From Streptomyces sp. MMG1533 (GTDB taxonomy: Bacteria > Actinomycetota > Actinomycetes > Streptomycetales > Streptomycetaceae), in NCBI RefSeq assembly GCF_001279775.1, contig NZ_LGDG01000215.1, forward strand, positions 30,510 to 94,509: a stretch of DNA of 64,000 nucleotides, written 5' to 3'. Position numbers and translations under genes: made by a program. The notes under the pieces are model-generated. The model did not search any database. It worked only from the letters and a program-made list of their open reading frames with translations, and had not been told where the DNA came from. Positions 9,271 through 17,174 of the stretch are shown here, one piece after another; the stretch's first letter is position 1, and each line of letters begins with the position of its first letter.

Positions 9271-10126
9271 GAGGGACGACGGCGACGGGGCAGCGCCCGT
9301 GATGGAGGGCAGCATGGGTCACGTGGCCCAGGTGGGATGCCACGTCATGCCGGTGTATGCGCCGGCCGACGACGAGCAGCGCGGCGCCTTCGGCAGCATG
9401 CACCACGGCCTTCGCGGGATTCTCGAGCCGGATGGCGTGGGCCGCGTCCACCTGCGGGTACTTCTCGCGCCAGCGGTGGAGGGCCTTGCTCAACTCCTGC
9501 TGCGCGTCCCGTGTCATCTCTTCGGTGACGGCGTGGTCCACGCCCCAGGGCACGCGCGCGTGGAGCGGCACGCTTCGGCCGTGCACGGCCAGGAGCGGAA
9601 CCTCTCTGACCGCGGCGGTGTGGAAGGCGAAGTCGAGCAGTTCGTCGCTGGATCCGTGGAGTTTCAAAGCCACGACCACACGGCTCGCCGGCGTCGGCTG
9701 CGCTGTCCCGTATCCGGTGCGGACCAGGACCACCGGCCGCTCCGTCCGGGCAACGACCGGCATGCTGACGTCACCCAGGAAGTAGCTTCCGACGGAGTCC
9801 AGCCCCCGTGAGCCGAGCACGATCAGCTCGGATTCCGACGCCGCCTGGAGCAGGGCCTTCCGGGCGTCCTCGGCCACCAGGCTCCCGATGATGGTCAGAC
9901 CAGGGTGGCTGGATTCCAGTTCCGCGCGCGCGGTGTGGACGAAGCGCTTCGCCCAGTAGTTCTGATCGACTTCCGAAGGGACGCGGGCCGGTTCCGGCGC
10001 CAGCAGTGGCCACGCGTGAAGCAGGCGCAGCGTGAGTTTGCGCTTGTCGGCCTCGTCGGCGGCCCAGCGGGCGGCGGCGAGGCTCTCGGGTGAGCCGTCG
10101 AGGCCCACGGTGATGACTGGCTGCAT
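9263..10126 (-). CDS. universal stress protein, tandem UspA domains
   Basis: A 287-residue protein with two UspA domains. The first begins VITVGLDGSPESLAAARWA and closes with a GSRGLDSVGSYFLGDVS ATP-binding-type loop followed by RPVVLVR. The second begins RVVVALKLHGSSDELLDFA and ends CPVAVVPHD. The ATG at 10126 follows CGGAGGCCGCCGCC, so the longer upstream reading frame is not used. Double-domain USPs of this type bind ATP and are core members of mycobacterial and Streptomyces dormancy regulons. Its last codons overlap the start of a decayed kinase gene. Another USP gene diverges from it about 200 bp away, so both may share a control region. Confidence 0.9.
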   Translation of the reverse strand: MQPVITVGLDGSPESLAAARWAADEADKRKLTLRLLHAWPLLAPEPARVPSEVDQNYWAKRFVHTARAELESSHPGLTIIGSLVAEDARKALLQAASESELIVLGSRGLDSVGSYFLGDVSMPVVARTERPVVLVRTGYGTAQPTPASRVVVALKLHGSSDELLDFAFHTAAVREVPLLAVHGRSVPLHARVPWGVDHAVTEEMTRDAQQELSKALHRWREKYPQVDAAHAIRLENPAKAVVHAAEGAALLVVGRRIHRHDVASHLGHVTHAALHHGRCPVAVVPHD

Positions 10127-10333
10127 GGCGGCGGCCTCCGTCTCGTACGAAGCTGGATACGACGGTGGGTGACGGTGAATGAGTCCGATGGCGTGCATGC
10201 TCCGGACGTCGCCGACATGCCGAGCGCAGTGCTTCTGTACTTCGAGGAGTACCCCAATATCCTCCCCGGCGCATGTGGAGCCACAGAGGGGAGGGCAGGC
10301 ACGTGACACCCGCCACGAGAGGAGACAGGTGCG

Positions 10334-11155
10334 GTGACGATTCCCCTGGTGGTCGGCATCGATGGGTCCGAACCAAGTCTGGAGGCGGTGGACTGGGCCG
10401 CCGCCGAGGCGGCCCGGCACGGCGTGCCGCTCCACCTCGTGCATGCGGCGTCCGGTGACCGCGAGCCGTCCGACGTGATCAGTGCCGCCTCGGAACGTGC
10501 CAGGCAATGAGCTCCGACGGCGCAGCTGTCGAGCGAAGTGCTGCACGAGGACGCCGCCGCTGCCCTCGTCGACAAGGGACGCAACGCCTTCGCGCAGGTG
10601 CTCGGGTCCAGAGGGCTCGGAGGCCTCGCCGACCTGCTCCTGGGCGCGGCCGGCCTGGCAGTGGCGGGCCGGGCGGACTGCCCGGTCGTCGTGGTGCGCG
10701 GTGCCGCGGCGCACCGGGACGGCCGGTTCGGGAACATCGTCGTCGGTGTCGAGGAGGGGGAGGGCAGCGGCACCGCCTTGCAGTTCGCGTTGCGGGAGGC
10801 TCACGTGCGGAGCTGCCGGCTGACGGCGGTGCACGCCTGGAATCCGTCATCCAGGGTTCTCACCACGGCGCCTGCTCCGTCGTGGTACGCCATGGAGGCC
10901 CATCGGCGCCCGCCGTCCCAGGTCCTCGATTCCGCCCTGCGCGGCCTTGCGGAGCCGTATCGCGACGCCCGGGTGAGCCCAATGGTCATCGAGGGCCCGG
11001 CCCGCCGAGCGCTGCTGGACGCGGCATCGGAGGCGGACCTGCTGGTCGTCGGCGCACGCAGGCGGCAGGGCCACCCGGGCCTACAGCTGGGCTTGATCAA
11101 TCACGCACTCCTGCATCACGCGCCGTGTCCCGTCGCGGTCGTTCCCCAGGTGTGA
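10334..11155 (+). pseudogene. universal stress protein interrupted by in-frame UGA
   Basis: The GTG at 10334 opens VTIPLVVGIDGSEPSLEAVDWA and runs to a TGA at 10508-10510. The same frame then continues without further stops for another 215 codons through both UspA domains (LVDKGRNAFAQVLGSRGLGG, ADCPVVVVRG, NIVVGVEEGEGSG) to CPVAVVPQV. The TGA lies in GCC AGG CAA TGA GCT, where one C-to-T change from CGA (Arg) would explain it. No selenocysteine-type context is visible. An internal GTG at 10538 could restart translation. The first domain also looks about 40 residues shorter than its paralog at 16,631. It is best called a nonsense-interrupted pseudogene unless readthrough or sequencing error applies. 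Confidence 0.8.
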
Positions 11156-11227
11156 CCGACATGACCCGGGTCTGCGGCGAGGGACCAGGTCGGCATCCGG
11201 CGGAAACCTGGGCCGGAAACCGGCCCT

Positions 11228-11247
11228 ACAGGGACTTTCGGCCCTGT
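11228..11247. promoter_or_regulatory. DevR/DosR-box-like palindrome
   Basis: ACAGGGACTTTCGGCCCTGT is a 20-bp imperfect palindrome (outer arms ACAGGG/CCCTGT exact). Its layout matches that of the mycobacterial DosR box (GGGAC near one end, GKCCC near the other). It lies 75 bp before the ATG of the Rv1733c-like gene, whose mycobacterial homolog belongs to the DosR regulon. The assignment is by similarity of layout only. Confidence 0.5.
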
Positions 11248-11321
11248 GCCGCGAGCCCGCTGCCGGTCGACTGTGGGAGCTGGTGGTGGGGACGGACCAG
11301 CGAGATGCTGGAGGCCGACTC

Positions 11322-11924
11322 ATGAGCGCACAAGGTTCGCCATATGCATCCGGCCCGTCCCGGCGCGGCGATCACGCGCACAAGGGCGCGAACTCCCTGC
11401 GACGTACGTCCGACAGGTTCGAATGCTGGTTCCGCCGCGTCCTGATGGTCGTTCTCGTCCTCGGGCTGCCGGCCGCCGCGGTCAGCGCGGGGCTGACGGC
11501 GTACGAGGCGTCGATGGGCACCGTGCGAGCCCAGGCGGCGGAACGGCATCAGGTCACCGCCCGACTGACAGCGGGCGTCCAGAGCGACGAGGGATGGGCG
11601 AAGCGACCGGCTCAGGTCCGCTGGACCGACACCCACGGTGTCGTGCGAACGGGAGCGGCCCTCGTGAAGCCGGGAACTCCCAAAGGCGCCACCGTGCGTG
11701 TGTGGGTGACGCGGGAGGAAACCGTCACCAGTCCGCCGACGAGCACTCTCAATGCGACGAGCAGTGGCTGGATGGTGGGCGCCATGGCGGCGTTCGGCGT
11801 GGCCGCCGGGTCCTGCGCGGCCTGGGCGGGCATGCGCCTGATCGTGGACCGGAGAAGGTATGCGCAGTGGGACGCCGAGTGGGACCTGGTGGAACCGCAG
11901 TGGTCCGCGCGCTTCCGCCGGTGA
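11322..11924 (+). CDS. Rv1733c-family membrane protein
   Basis: A 200-residue protein with two membrane segments: VLMVVLVLGLPAAAVSAGL (about residues 43-61) and MVGAMAAFGVAAGSCAAW (about residues 148-165). Between them lies an extracytoplasmic domain containing the VRWTDTHGVVRTGAALVKPG stretch typical of the Rv1733c family. The function is unknown; in Mycobacterium the homolog is induced by DosR during hypoxia. I preferred the ATG at 11322 because GGAGG sits 7 bases upstream; an in-frame GTG at 11283 is the alternative. The DevR-box-like site upstream and the NAPRTase gene 39 bp downstream suggest a short dormancy operon. Confidence 0.85.
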   Translation: MSAQGSPYASGPSRRGDHAHKGANSLRRTSDRFECWFRRVLMVVLVLGLPAAAVSAGLTAYEASMGTVRAQAAERHQVTARLTAGVQSDEGWAKRPAQVRWTDTHGVVRTGAALVKPGTPKGATVRVWVTREETVTSPPTSTLNATSSGWMVGAMAAFGVAAGSCAAWAGMRLIVDRRRYAQWDAEWDLVEPQWSARFRR

Positions 11925-11963
11925 CGAGCAGGAGGCCGGACGGAACCCCAGGAGGTGACACCG

Positions 11964-13355
11964 ATGTCGGATGCGACGACCACCGATCTGTACGAAGTCA
12001 CGATGGCCATGTCCTACCTGCGGGAGGAGATGACCGGCCAGGCGACGTTCAGCCTCTTCGTCCGCAACCTGCCCCCTGAACGCGGCTTCCTGGTGGCGGC
12101 GGGGCTCGAGTCGGCACTCGACTACCTGGCCGGCTTTCATGTCGGCCACGAGGACGTCGACGCCTTCGCTTCCGCGCTGCACAGGCCGCCAGGGGACCTG
12201 GAGCCGCTGCTCGGCCTGACGTTCACCGGCCAGGTGCGGGCGGTCCCGGAGGGGCGGATCGTATTCGCGGGTGAGCCGCTGCTGGAGGTGACCGCACCAC
12301 TTCCGCAAGCGCAGTTGGTCGAGTCGTATGTGCTGAACCGACTCAGCCATCAGACGGCGATCTCTTCGAAGGCCGCACGCTGCGTGCTTGCGGCGGCTGG
12401 TCACCCGGTCGTCGACTTCTCCCTGCGGCGCACCCACGGTCCGCAGGCGGGGTTCCAGGCCGCTCGTCTGGGTGCGATGGCCGGCTTCGCTGGTACGAGC
12501 AACGTGGCGGCGGCCACCGCTGAGGGCATCCCCGCCGTCGGCACGATGGCCCACTCCTTCGTGGAGGCGTTCGCCTCGGAGGAGGACGCGTTCCGCGCCT
12601 TCGCACGGTGCCACCCCGGTCCGGTGACCCTGCTGGTGGACACCTACGACACGGAGGAAGGCGTCCGCGTCGCGGCACGCGTCCTGCGGAACCTGGACCG
12701 CGGCCCCGGCTCCGCCGTGCGGCTGGACAGCGGTGACCTCGGGGACCTGGCGGTACGGGCCCGGTCGGTCCTTGACGACGCGGGGCTGCCGGACGTGCGG
12801 ATCGTCGCCAGTGGTGGTCTCGACGAGTACGCCGTGGACGACCTCGTGCGCTCCGGAGCACCGATCGACACGTACGCCGTGGGCACCCGTGTCGGCGTGT
12901 CGGCCGACGCGCCGTACCTGGACTCCGCCTACAAGCTGGTCGAGTTCGACGGCCGCCCGATGATGAAGCTCTCGTCGGCGAAGGTGACGGCGCCCGGCCG
13001 CAAGCAGGTGTTCCGCCGCCCGGGCTGCGCCGACGAGATCGCTCTCGCCCACGAGCAGCCCCCCGCCGACGGCGTTCCGCTGCTGGAGACGGTGATGCGG
13101 AACGGGCGGCGCACCGGCAGGCGGCCCACGCTCGACGAGTGCCGGGCCAGACTCGCCGCGGACCTGGGAGAGCTGCCCTCGGCCGCCCGCCGGATCCGAG
13201 CGCCCGTCGCGCCCCGGGCGACAACCTCCGAGCGACTGAGCGTCCTCACGGCCCGCGTCCGGCAACGCATCGAGGACCAGATGGCAGCCGCCTCCGCACG
13301 GCCCCAAGTCCCAGAACGAGTCCCATCAGGATCGCATCGGTCCGTACCGAGGTGA
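11964..13355 (+). CDS. pncB: nicotinate phosphoribosyltransferase (PncB2-like)
   Basis: A 463-residue enzyme of NAD salvage: nicotinate + PRPP + ATP gives nicotinate mononucleotide. Recognisable segments are TTDLYEVTMAMSYLREEM at the N terminus, the FSLRRTHGPQAG region (catalytic His/Arg cluster), GTSNVAAA, GTMAHSFVEAF, LLVDTYDTEEGV and VRLDSGDLGDLA. The ATG at 11964 is preceded by AGGAGGTGA at ideal spacing. The mycobacterial paralog PncB2 (Rv0573c) is DosR-induced, and the neighbours here are other DosR-type families, which fits NAD maintenance in hypoxia. The C-terminal tail of about 50 residues is Arg/Ser-rich and not conserved. Confidence 0.92.
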   Translation: MSDATTTDLYEVTMAMSYLREEMTGQATFSLFVRNLPPERGFLVAAGLESALDYLAGFHVGHEDVDAFASALHRPPGDLEPLLGLTFTGQVRAVPEGRIVFAGEPLLEVTAPLPQAQLVESYVLNRLSHQTAISSKAARCVLAAAGHPVVDFSLRRTHGPQAGFQAARLGAMAGFAGTSNVAAATAEGIPAVGTMAHSFVEAFASEEDAFRAFARCHPGPVTLLVDTYDTEEGVRVAARVLRNLDRGPGSAVRLDSGDLGDLAVRARSVLDDAGLPDVRIVASGGLDEYAVDDLVRSGAPIDTYAVGTRVGVSADAPYLDSAYKLVEFDGRPMMKLSSAKVTAPGRKQVFRRPGCADEIALAHEQPPADGVPLLETVMRNGRRTGRRPTLDECRARLAADLGELPSAARRIRAPVAPRATTSERLSVLTARVRQRIEDQMAAASARPQVPERVPSGSHRSVPR

Positions 13356-13366
13356 GGAGGAAAGCG

Positions 13367-13654
13367 ATGCCGCATACGTTGGAATGGAGGGTTCGTCTTC
13401 ATCTGTTCGAGGACGACACGGGAACTACGAAGGCCCATCTGACCCTGGACACCGGCACCACAGAACTCACCGGTCACGGGACCGCACACTGCCATCCGGT
13501 GGACTCGAACGTGCCGGAGATCGGTGACGAACTGGCAGCGGGCCGGGCCATGAACAACCTGGCCAGGCAGCTGCTGAAGACCGCCGAGCGCGACATCGAG
13601 GGCATGGGCGCACCGCAGCCACACGGCCGAGAGGTCGCCGGGTGGCCCACGTGA
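13367..13654 (+). CDS. DUF1876 (Rv1738-like) small stress protein
   Basis: A 95-residue protein carrying the family signature VPEIGDELAAGRAMNNLARQ and LLKTAERDIEG. Rv1738 and Rv2632c are the mycobacterial members; Rv1738 resembles ribosome-hibernation factors in fold and is strongly DosR-induced. A GAGGAGG ribosome-binding site precedes the ATG at 13367. The gene lies 11 bp after the NAPRTase stop and 49 bp before hsp20, so cotranscription is likely. The ribosome-associated role is an inference from the family. Confidence 0.85.
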   Translation: MPHTLEWRVRLHLFEDDTGTTKAHLTLDTGTTELTGHGTAHCHPVDSNVPEIGDELAAGRAMNNLARQLLKTAERDIEGMGAPQPHGREVAGWPT

Positions 13655-13703
13655 CCGACGGCGACACAGCGACCCCAAGGCAGAAGTCAAGGAGGGATCA
13701 GCC

Positions 13704-14162
13704 ATGACACATCCCGCACGACACAGCAGAAGCGGGCTTCCGGCAGCCCTGCGGGAGCTGGAGGACCTGCGTACCAGGGTCGACCAGCTCATGCACGCCG
13801 CCTTTCCCAGTGGCGGCTTCCCCGGGTTCGGGGCGGCCGAGCCATGGGCACCCCTGGCCGACATCGAGGACACCGCGGACGCCTACCTGGTGGAACTGGA
13901 GTTGCCCGGAGTGGACAAGGAGCAGATCACCGTGGAGGTCGCCGAAGGCGAACTCGATATCCACGGTGAGATCAGGGAGAAAGAACACCCCGGGACGGTC
14001 CGCCGGCAGACCCGTCACGTCGGCCAGTTCGACTACCGCACGATTCTGCCGCCGAACTCCGACACCGAGCACATCAGCGCGGATCTGAACAACGGAGTTC
14101 TCACGGTGAAGGTCCCCAAGACCGAGAAGGGCAAGGCTCAGCGTATCGAGATCACCGGCTGA
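13704..14162 (+). CDS. small heat shock protein Hsp20 / alpha-crystallin
   Basis: A 152-residue Hsp20. The alpha-crystallin domain runs from about residue 47 (PWAPLADIEDTADAYLVELE) through the LPGVDKEQITVEV core to NNGVLTVKVPK. The C terminus IEITG supplies the I-x-I anchor used for oligomer assembly. A strong AAGGAGGG precedes the ATG. It would hold unfolding proteins in an ATP-independent manner in the cytoplasm. The relative in M. tuberculosis (HspX) is a marker of the DosR response, and this copy sits among other families of that regulon. Confidence 0.93.
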   Translation: MTHPARHSRSGLPAALRELEDLRTRVDQLMHAAFPSGGFPGFGAAEPWAPLADIEDTADAYLVELELPGVDKEQITVEVAEGELDIHGEIREKEHPGTVRRQTRHVGQFDYRTILPPNSDTEHISADLNNGVLTVKVPKTEKGKAQRIEITG

Positions 14163-14279
14163 GCGGGGCGACGGCCGTGCGGAGCCGGGCGGCGTGGTCT
14201 CCGGCTGATCGGTCCCGTGCGGCCGCCCGTCGCGCGTGGCACGTTGGATACAGCACCACTCTGAGGAGAGGGCGGCGTC

Positions 14280-15188
14280 ATGAGAGCTCACCTCGGCGAC
14301 CAACTCGTCATCGAACGCACGACGCCCGGCGCCGCCAAGCGCGACGGCGAGATCGTCGGACTCCATCACGAGGACGGAACGCCTCCTTACGACGTGCGCT
14401 GGTCGGACACGGACGAAGTGACGCTCGTGTTCCCCGGGCCCGACGCGCACATCCGCCATCTCGAACACGGACAGCCCGCGAGCACCCGCGCCCCCTCCGG
14501 CCCCGACACGGCAATGGCGGAGGACATGCCGCCCAGGGCACCCGGCCCCGGTGACATCGGCCGACGCGTGGCCGTCGAACGCCGGAGACAGAACCTCAGC
14601 CGAGAGGAGACGGCCCGCCGCGCCGGCATGGCCTCCGGCTATCTGGATTACCTGGAGGAACAGCCTGCCGACCCGAGTATGGCGACCCTCATCAGGCTGG
14701 CCGACGCGCTGGGCACCACCGTCACCACGCTGCGCGGAGGAGGAATGGATCTGCCACCCGGCCACGGACAGGCACTGCTGCATCCTCAGCTGCGGGACAT
14801 CGGCCCGGAGGAATGCCGCACCTTGCTCTCCACCCACGGCGTGGGGCGCGTCGCGGTGTCGGCGTCCGGCGGCCGCCCGGCGGTCGTGCCGGTCAACTAC
14901 GACGTCATCGATGACGCGATCGTCTTCCGGACCGCGCCGAACCTCACACCCGCGGCAGCCGTCGGAACCGAGGTCGCCTTCGAGGTCGATCACATGGACG
15001 AGGCCCTCAGCCAGGGCTGGAGCGTCCTCGCCGTCGGCCCCGCGAGCGTCGTGACGGAGCCCGACACCGTGCGCAGACTCACCGAACACGCCCACACCAC
15101 GCCGTGGCCGGGCGGTGAACGCGAGATGTGGGTGTCGATCCGGCCCACACACCTCACGGGCCGCCGCATCACTCCAGCCGATGAATGA
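14280..15188 (+). CDS. DUF1918 / HTH / pyridoxamine 5'-phosphate oxidase-like fusion
   Basis: A 302-residue three-domain protein. Residues 1-62 are a DUF1918 SH3-like domain (GDQLVIERTTPGAAKRDGEI, PPYDVRWSDTDEVTLVFPG). Residues 93-155 form a Cro/XRE-type helix-turn-helix (GRRVAVERRRQNLSREETAR, MATLIRLADALGTTVTTL). Residues 170-300 form a split-barrel FMN-binding domain of the pyridoxamine-oxidase/Rv-type family (VGRVAVSASGGRPAVVPVNY, AVGTEVAFEVDHMDEALSQG). The combination suggests a flavin- or deazaflavin-responsive DNA-binding protein, but no ligand is proven. The stop overlaps an ATG of the nitroreductase reading frame, although I place the true start of that gene 63 bp later. An ATG at 14280 follows GAGGAGAGGGCGGCGTC. 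Confidence 0.85.
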   Translation: MRAHLGDQLVIERTTPGAAKRDGEIVGLHHEDGTPPYDVRWSDTDEVTLVFPGPDAHIRHLEHGQPASTRAPSGPDTAMAEDMPPRAPGPGDIGRRVAVERRRQNLSREETARRAGMASGYLDYLEEQPADPSMATLIRLADALGTTVTTLRGGGMDLPPGHGQALLHPQLRDIGPEECRTLLSTHGVGRVAVSASGGRPAVVPVNYDVIDDAIVFRTAPNLTPAAAVGTEVAFEVDHMDEALSQGWSVLAVGPASVVTEPDTVRRLTEHAHTTPWPGGEREMWVSIRPTHLTGRRITPADE

Positions 15189-15250
15189 CCAGGCAGTCGC
15201 CGGCCACGGAAGAGCGCTCCCGGTCCCGACGGCTCTCGAAGGGTGTTCCG

Positions 15251-16243
15251 ATGAGCCAGCCAGCACCGTCCGACGACTGGGTGGCCGCCGTGGTACACGA
15301 CGCGGTGGCCGCGCCGTCGATGCACAACGTGCAGCCCTGGCGCTTCCGTTATCTCCGGCGCAGCCGCGCTTTCGAGGTGTGGGCCGACTTCGAGCGCGCC
15401 ATGCCGCACTCCGACCCCGATGACCGCGGCCTTCATCTCGGCTGCGGTGCCGCCCTGTTGAACCTGAGGGCCGCCATCGTCCACGAGGGCTGGCACCCGA
15501 AAACCCGGCTACTGCCCGACCTCACCGACCGGGCACTCCTCGCGAGCGTGCAGTTGGCCGGCCGTACGAACGGTGTGAGCGGCCTCGGCGCGCTGTATCC
15601 GGCGATCCGCCAACGGCACAGCAGCCGCTACCCGTTCGAGGAGAGACAGATCCCCGAGGCCGTGCGGGAGACTCTCGCCGCGAGTGCTCGCGTTGAGGGA
15701 GCGGCATTGACGTTCCCCGACTCATGGCATCTGTGGGAAGTGCTGGAACTGGTTCAGGAAGCCGAGGCACGCAACATCACCGACCGCGGCAGCGACCAGG
15801 ACCTGGCCCGGTGGACGCGTATCGACGCCCCGTCGGTGAGCACGGCCGACGACGGAGTCCCGCACTACGCCTTCGGGCCGCGCAAGCTCGGGGGCAAGGC
15901 GCCCATGCGCGACTTCGCGGGCCCCCGGCAGGTGGCGGGACGTGACGCGGTGGACTTCGAGCAGAACCCTCAGCCGGCTCTCATCAGCACGGATCACGAC
16001 CGCCCGGAGGACTGGCTCCGCGCCGGCCAGGCGATGGAACGCGTCCTGCTGCCGGCCACCCGCGAGGGCCTCGCCAACTCCTTCGTGACCCAGCCTCTCG
16101 AATGGACGGACCTGCGCTGGCCAGTGCGCGACCCGATGACCGGGACGGGCTACACACAGGTCCTGCTGCGCCTGGGCTACGGCCCCAACGGTCCCGGCAC
16201 GCCACGCCGCCCTGTGCCGGAGGTACTCGACATCGAAGCCTGA
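15251..16243 (+). CDS. Acg-family nitroreductase-like protein
   Basis: A 330-residue protein of the Acg/Rv2032 branch of nitroreductases. The FMN-site motif AAPSMHNVQPWRFR lies at residues 16-29, followed by HSDPDDRGLHLGCGAALLNL. The C-terminal half contains ALISTDHDRPEDWLRAGQAM and a closing TQVLLRLGYG. In M. tuberculosis this family is DosR-dependent and is thought to sequester flavin rather than reduce nitro groups. The chosen ATG has GAAGGGTGTTCCG upstream; an in-frame ATG at 15185 overlaps the previous stop and would add 22 non-conserved residues. It is probably cotranscribed with the DUF1918 fusion gene. Confidence 0.85.
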   Translation: MSQPAPSDDWVAAVVHDAVAAPSMHNVQPWRFRYLRRSRAFEVWADFERAMPHSDPDDRGLHLGCGAALLNLRAAIVHEGWHPKTRLLPDLTDRALLASVQLAGRTNGVSGLGALYPAIRQRHSSRYPFEERQIPEAVRETLAASARVEGAALTFPDSWHLWEVLELVQEAEARNITDRGSDQDLARWTRIDAPSVSTADDGVPHYAFGPRKLGGKAPMRDFAGPRQVAGRDAVDFEQNPQPALISTDHDRPEDWLRAGQAMERVLLPATREGLANSFVTQPLEWTDLRWPVRDPMTGTGYTQVLLRLGYGPNGPGTPRRPVPEVLDIEA

Positions 16244-16630
16244 CCCTGGACTGTCCACGGCCGGGGTCCACGCCCAGACGTCAGGTGGACCGTAACCCTG
16301 GGAGCGGTCATGTGCTCCTCGGCGGTCACCGCCCCCTCTCGGCGAGCTCAAACAGATGCTGATCTGGGGCGTGGCGCGCCGGACGGCTACCGCGGGGAAG
16401 GTCATCGCATCCCTCACGACGTGCGGGGTCTCAGGCATGTCCCAGGTGCTTGAGGAGCGCCCGGTGGTTGGTCGGGCCGTACGTCTCCAGCGTCGTCGCG
16501 ACCCGACGCACCGCAACCCGGCGACGGCCACCCGGTCCGAGCGCCCGCCCGAATGTCGCGGCGGCGCGCGGGCGGTGCGACGGTATTCGCAGAGGGTCTG
16601 TCAGCAACGGGACGGAAGGCGGTGGCCCCG
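16244..16630. other. intergenic region with possible minus-strand CBS gene remnant
   Basis: There is no intact gene here. On the minus strand, the ATG at about 16440 opens MPETPHVVRDAMTFPAVAV, which looks like the first strand of a CBS-domain protein. A frame change about 24 codons in would continue with DQHLFELAERGR before a stop. Immediately upstream, a frame ending YGPTNHRALLKHLGHA stops in a TGA that overlaps this ATG. These look like the 3' end of one lost gene and the 5' end of another in a former minus-strand operon. Both calls are weak. Confidence 0.35.
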
Positions 16631-17122
16631 ATGGAACTCCCGCTGGTCGTGGGCGTCGACGGATCGGAATCCAGTCTGCTGGCGGTCGACTGGGCGGTGG
16701 ACGAAGCGGCCCGCCACGGCCTGCCGCTGCGGCTCGTCCATGCCTTCTTCTGGGAGCGTTACGAAAGAGTCCGGCCTTCCTTCAGCACCGATCACCCCGC
16801 CGGAGAGGTCATGGCGCAGAACATCGTCGCCTCCTGCGCGGAACGCGCCCGGCTTCGCGACCCCGAGGTGAAGGTATCGGGCGACGTATTGGCCGCCGAT
16901 GCGGTGTCCACGCTGCTTCGGGCGGGGTCCGAGGCGTTCGCCCTTGTCACAGGAGTTCGTGGGCGCGGCGAGGTCGCCGGGCTACTGCTGGGGTCGGTCA
17001 GCCTCACGGTGGCGGCTCGCGCCATGTGCCCGGTCATCGTCGTCCGAGGCGAGGAGCGCAACCTTCGGGGGTCCCTTGGCCGGGTCGTGGTGCCGGTCGC
17101 CGTCGTCCCTCATCGGGTCTGA
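16631..17122 (+). pseudogene. universal stress protein lacking most of the second UspA domain
   Basis: A 163-residue product starting MELPLVVGVDGSESSLLAVDWA. It has a full first UspA domain ending CPVIVVRGEERN, and then the start of a second domain (LRGSLGRVVV) spliced directly to the terminal PVAVVPHRV. In its tandem-domain relatives here, the strand after GRVVV is followed by about 120 residues before CPVAVVPH. An in-frame deletion of that interval explains the sequence. The product could still fold as a single-domain USP and dimerise, so loss of function is not certain. It precedes the GH65 remnant by 52 bp. Confidence 0.75.
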
Positions 17123-17174
17123 GGTTCGCCGTGCAGGCCCCGCTCCCACGACTTCCGAACTGAGGGGGCGACGG

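Noticed and set aside
10505..10512. Selenocysteine codon in the USP gene
   Set aside because: The site is not at a redox motif, no insertion hairpin follows, and paralogs carry ordinary residues there.
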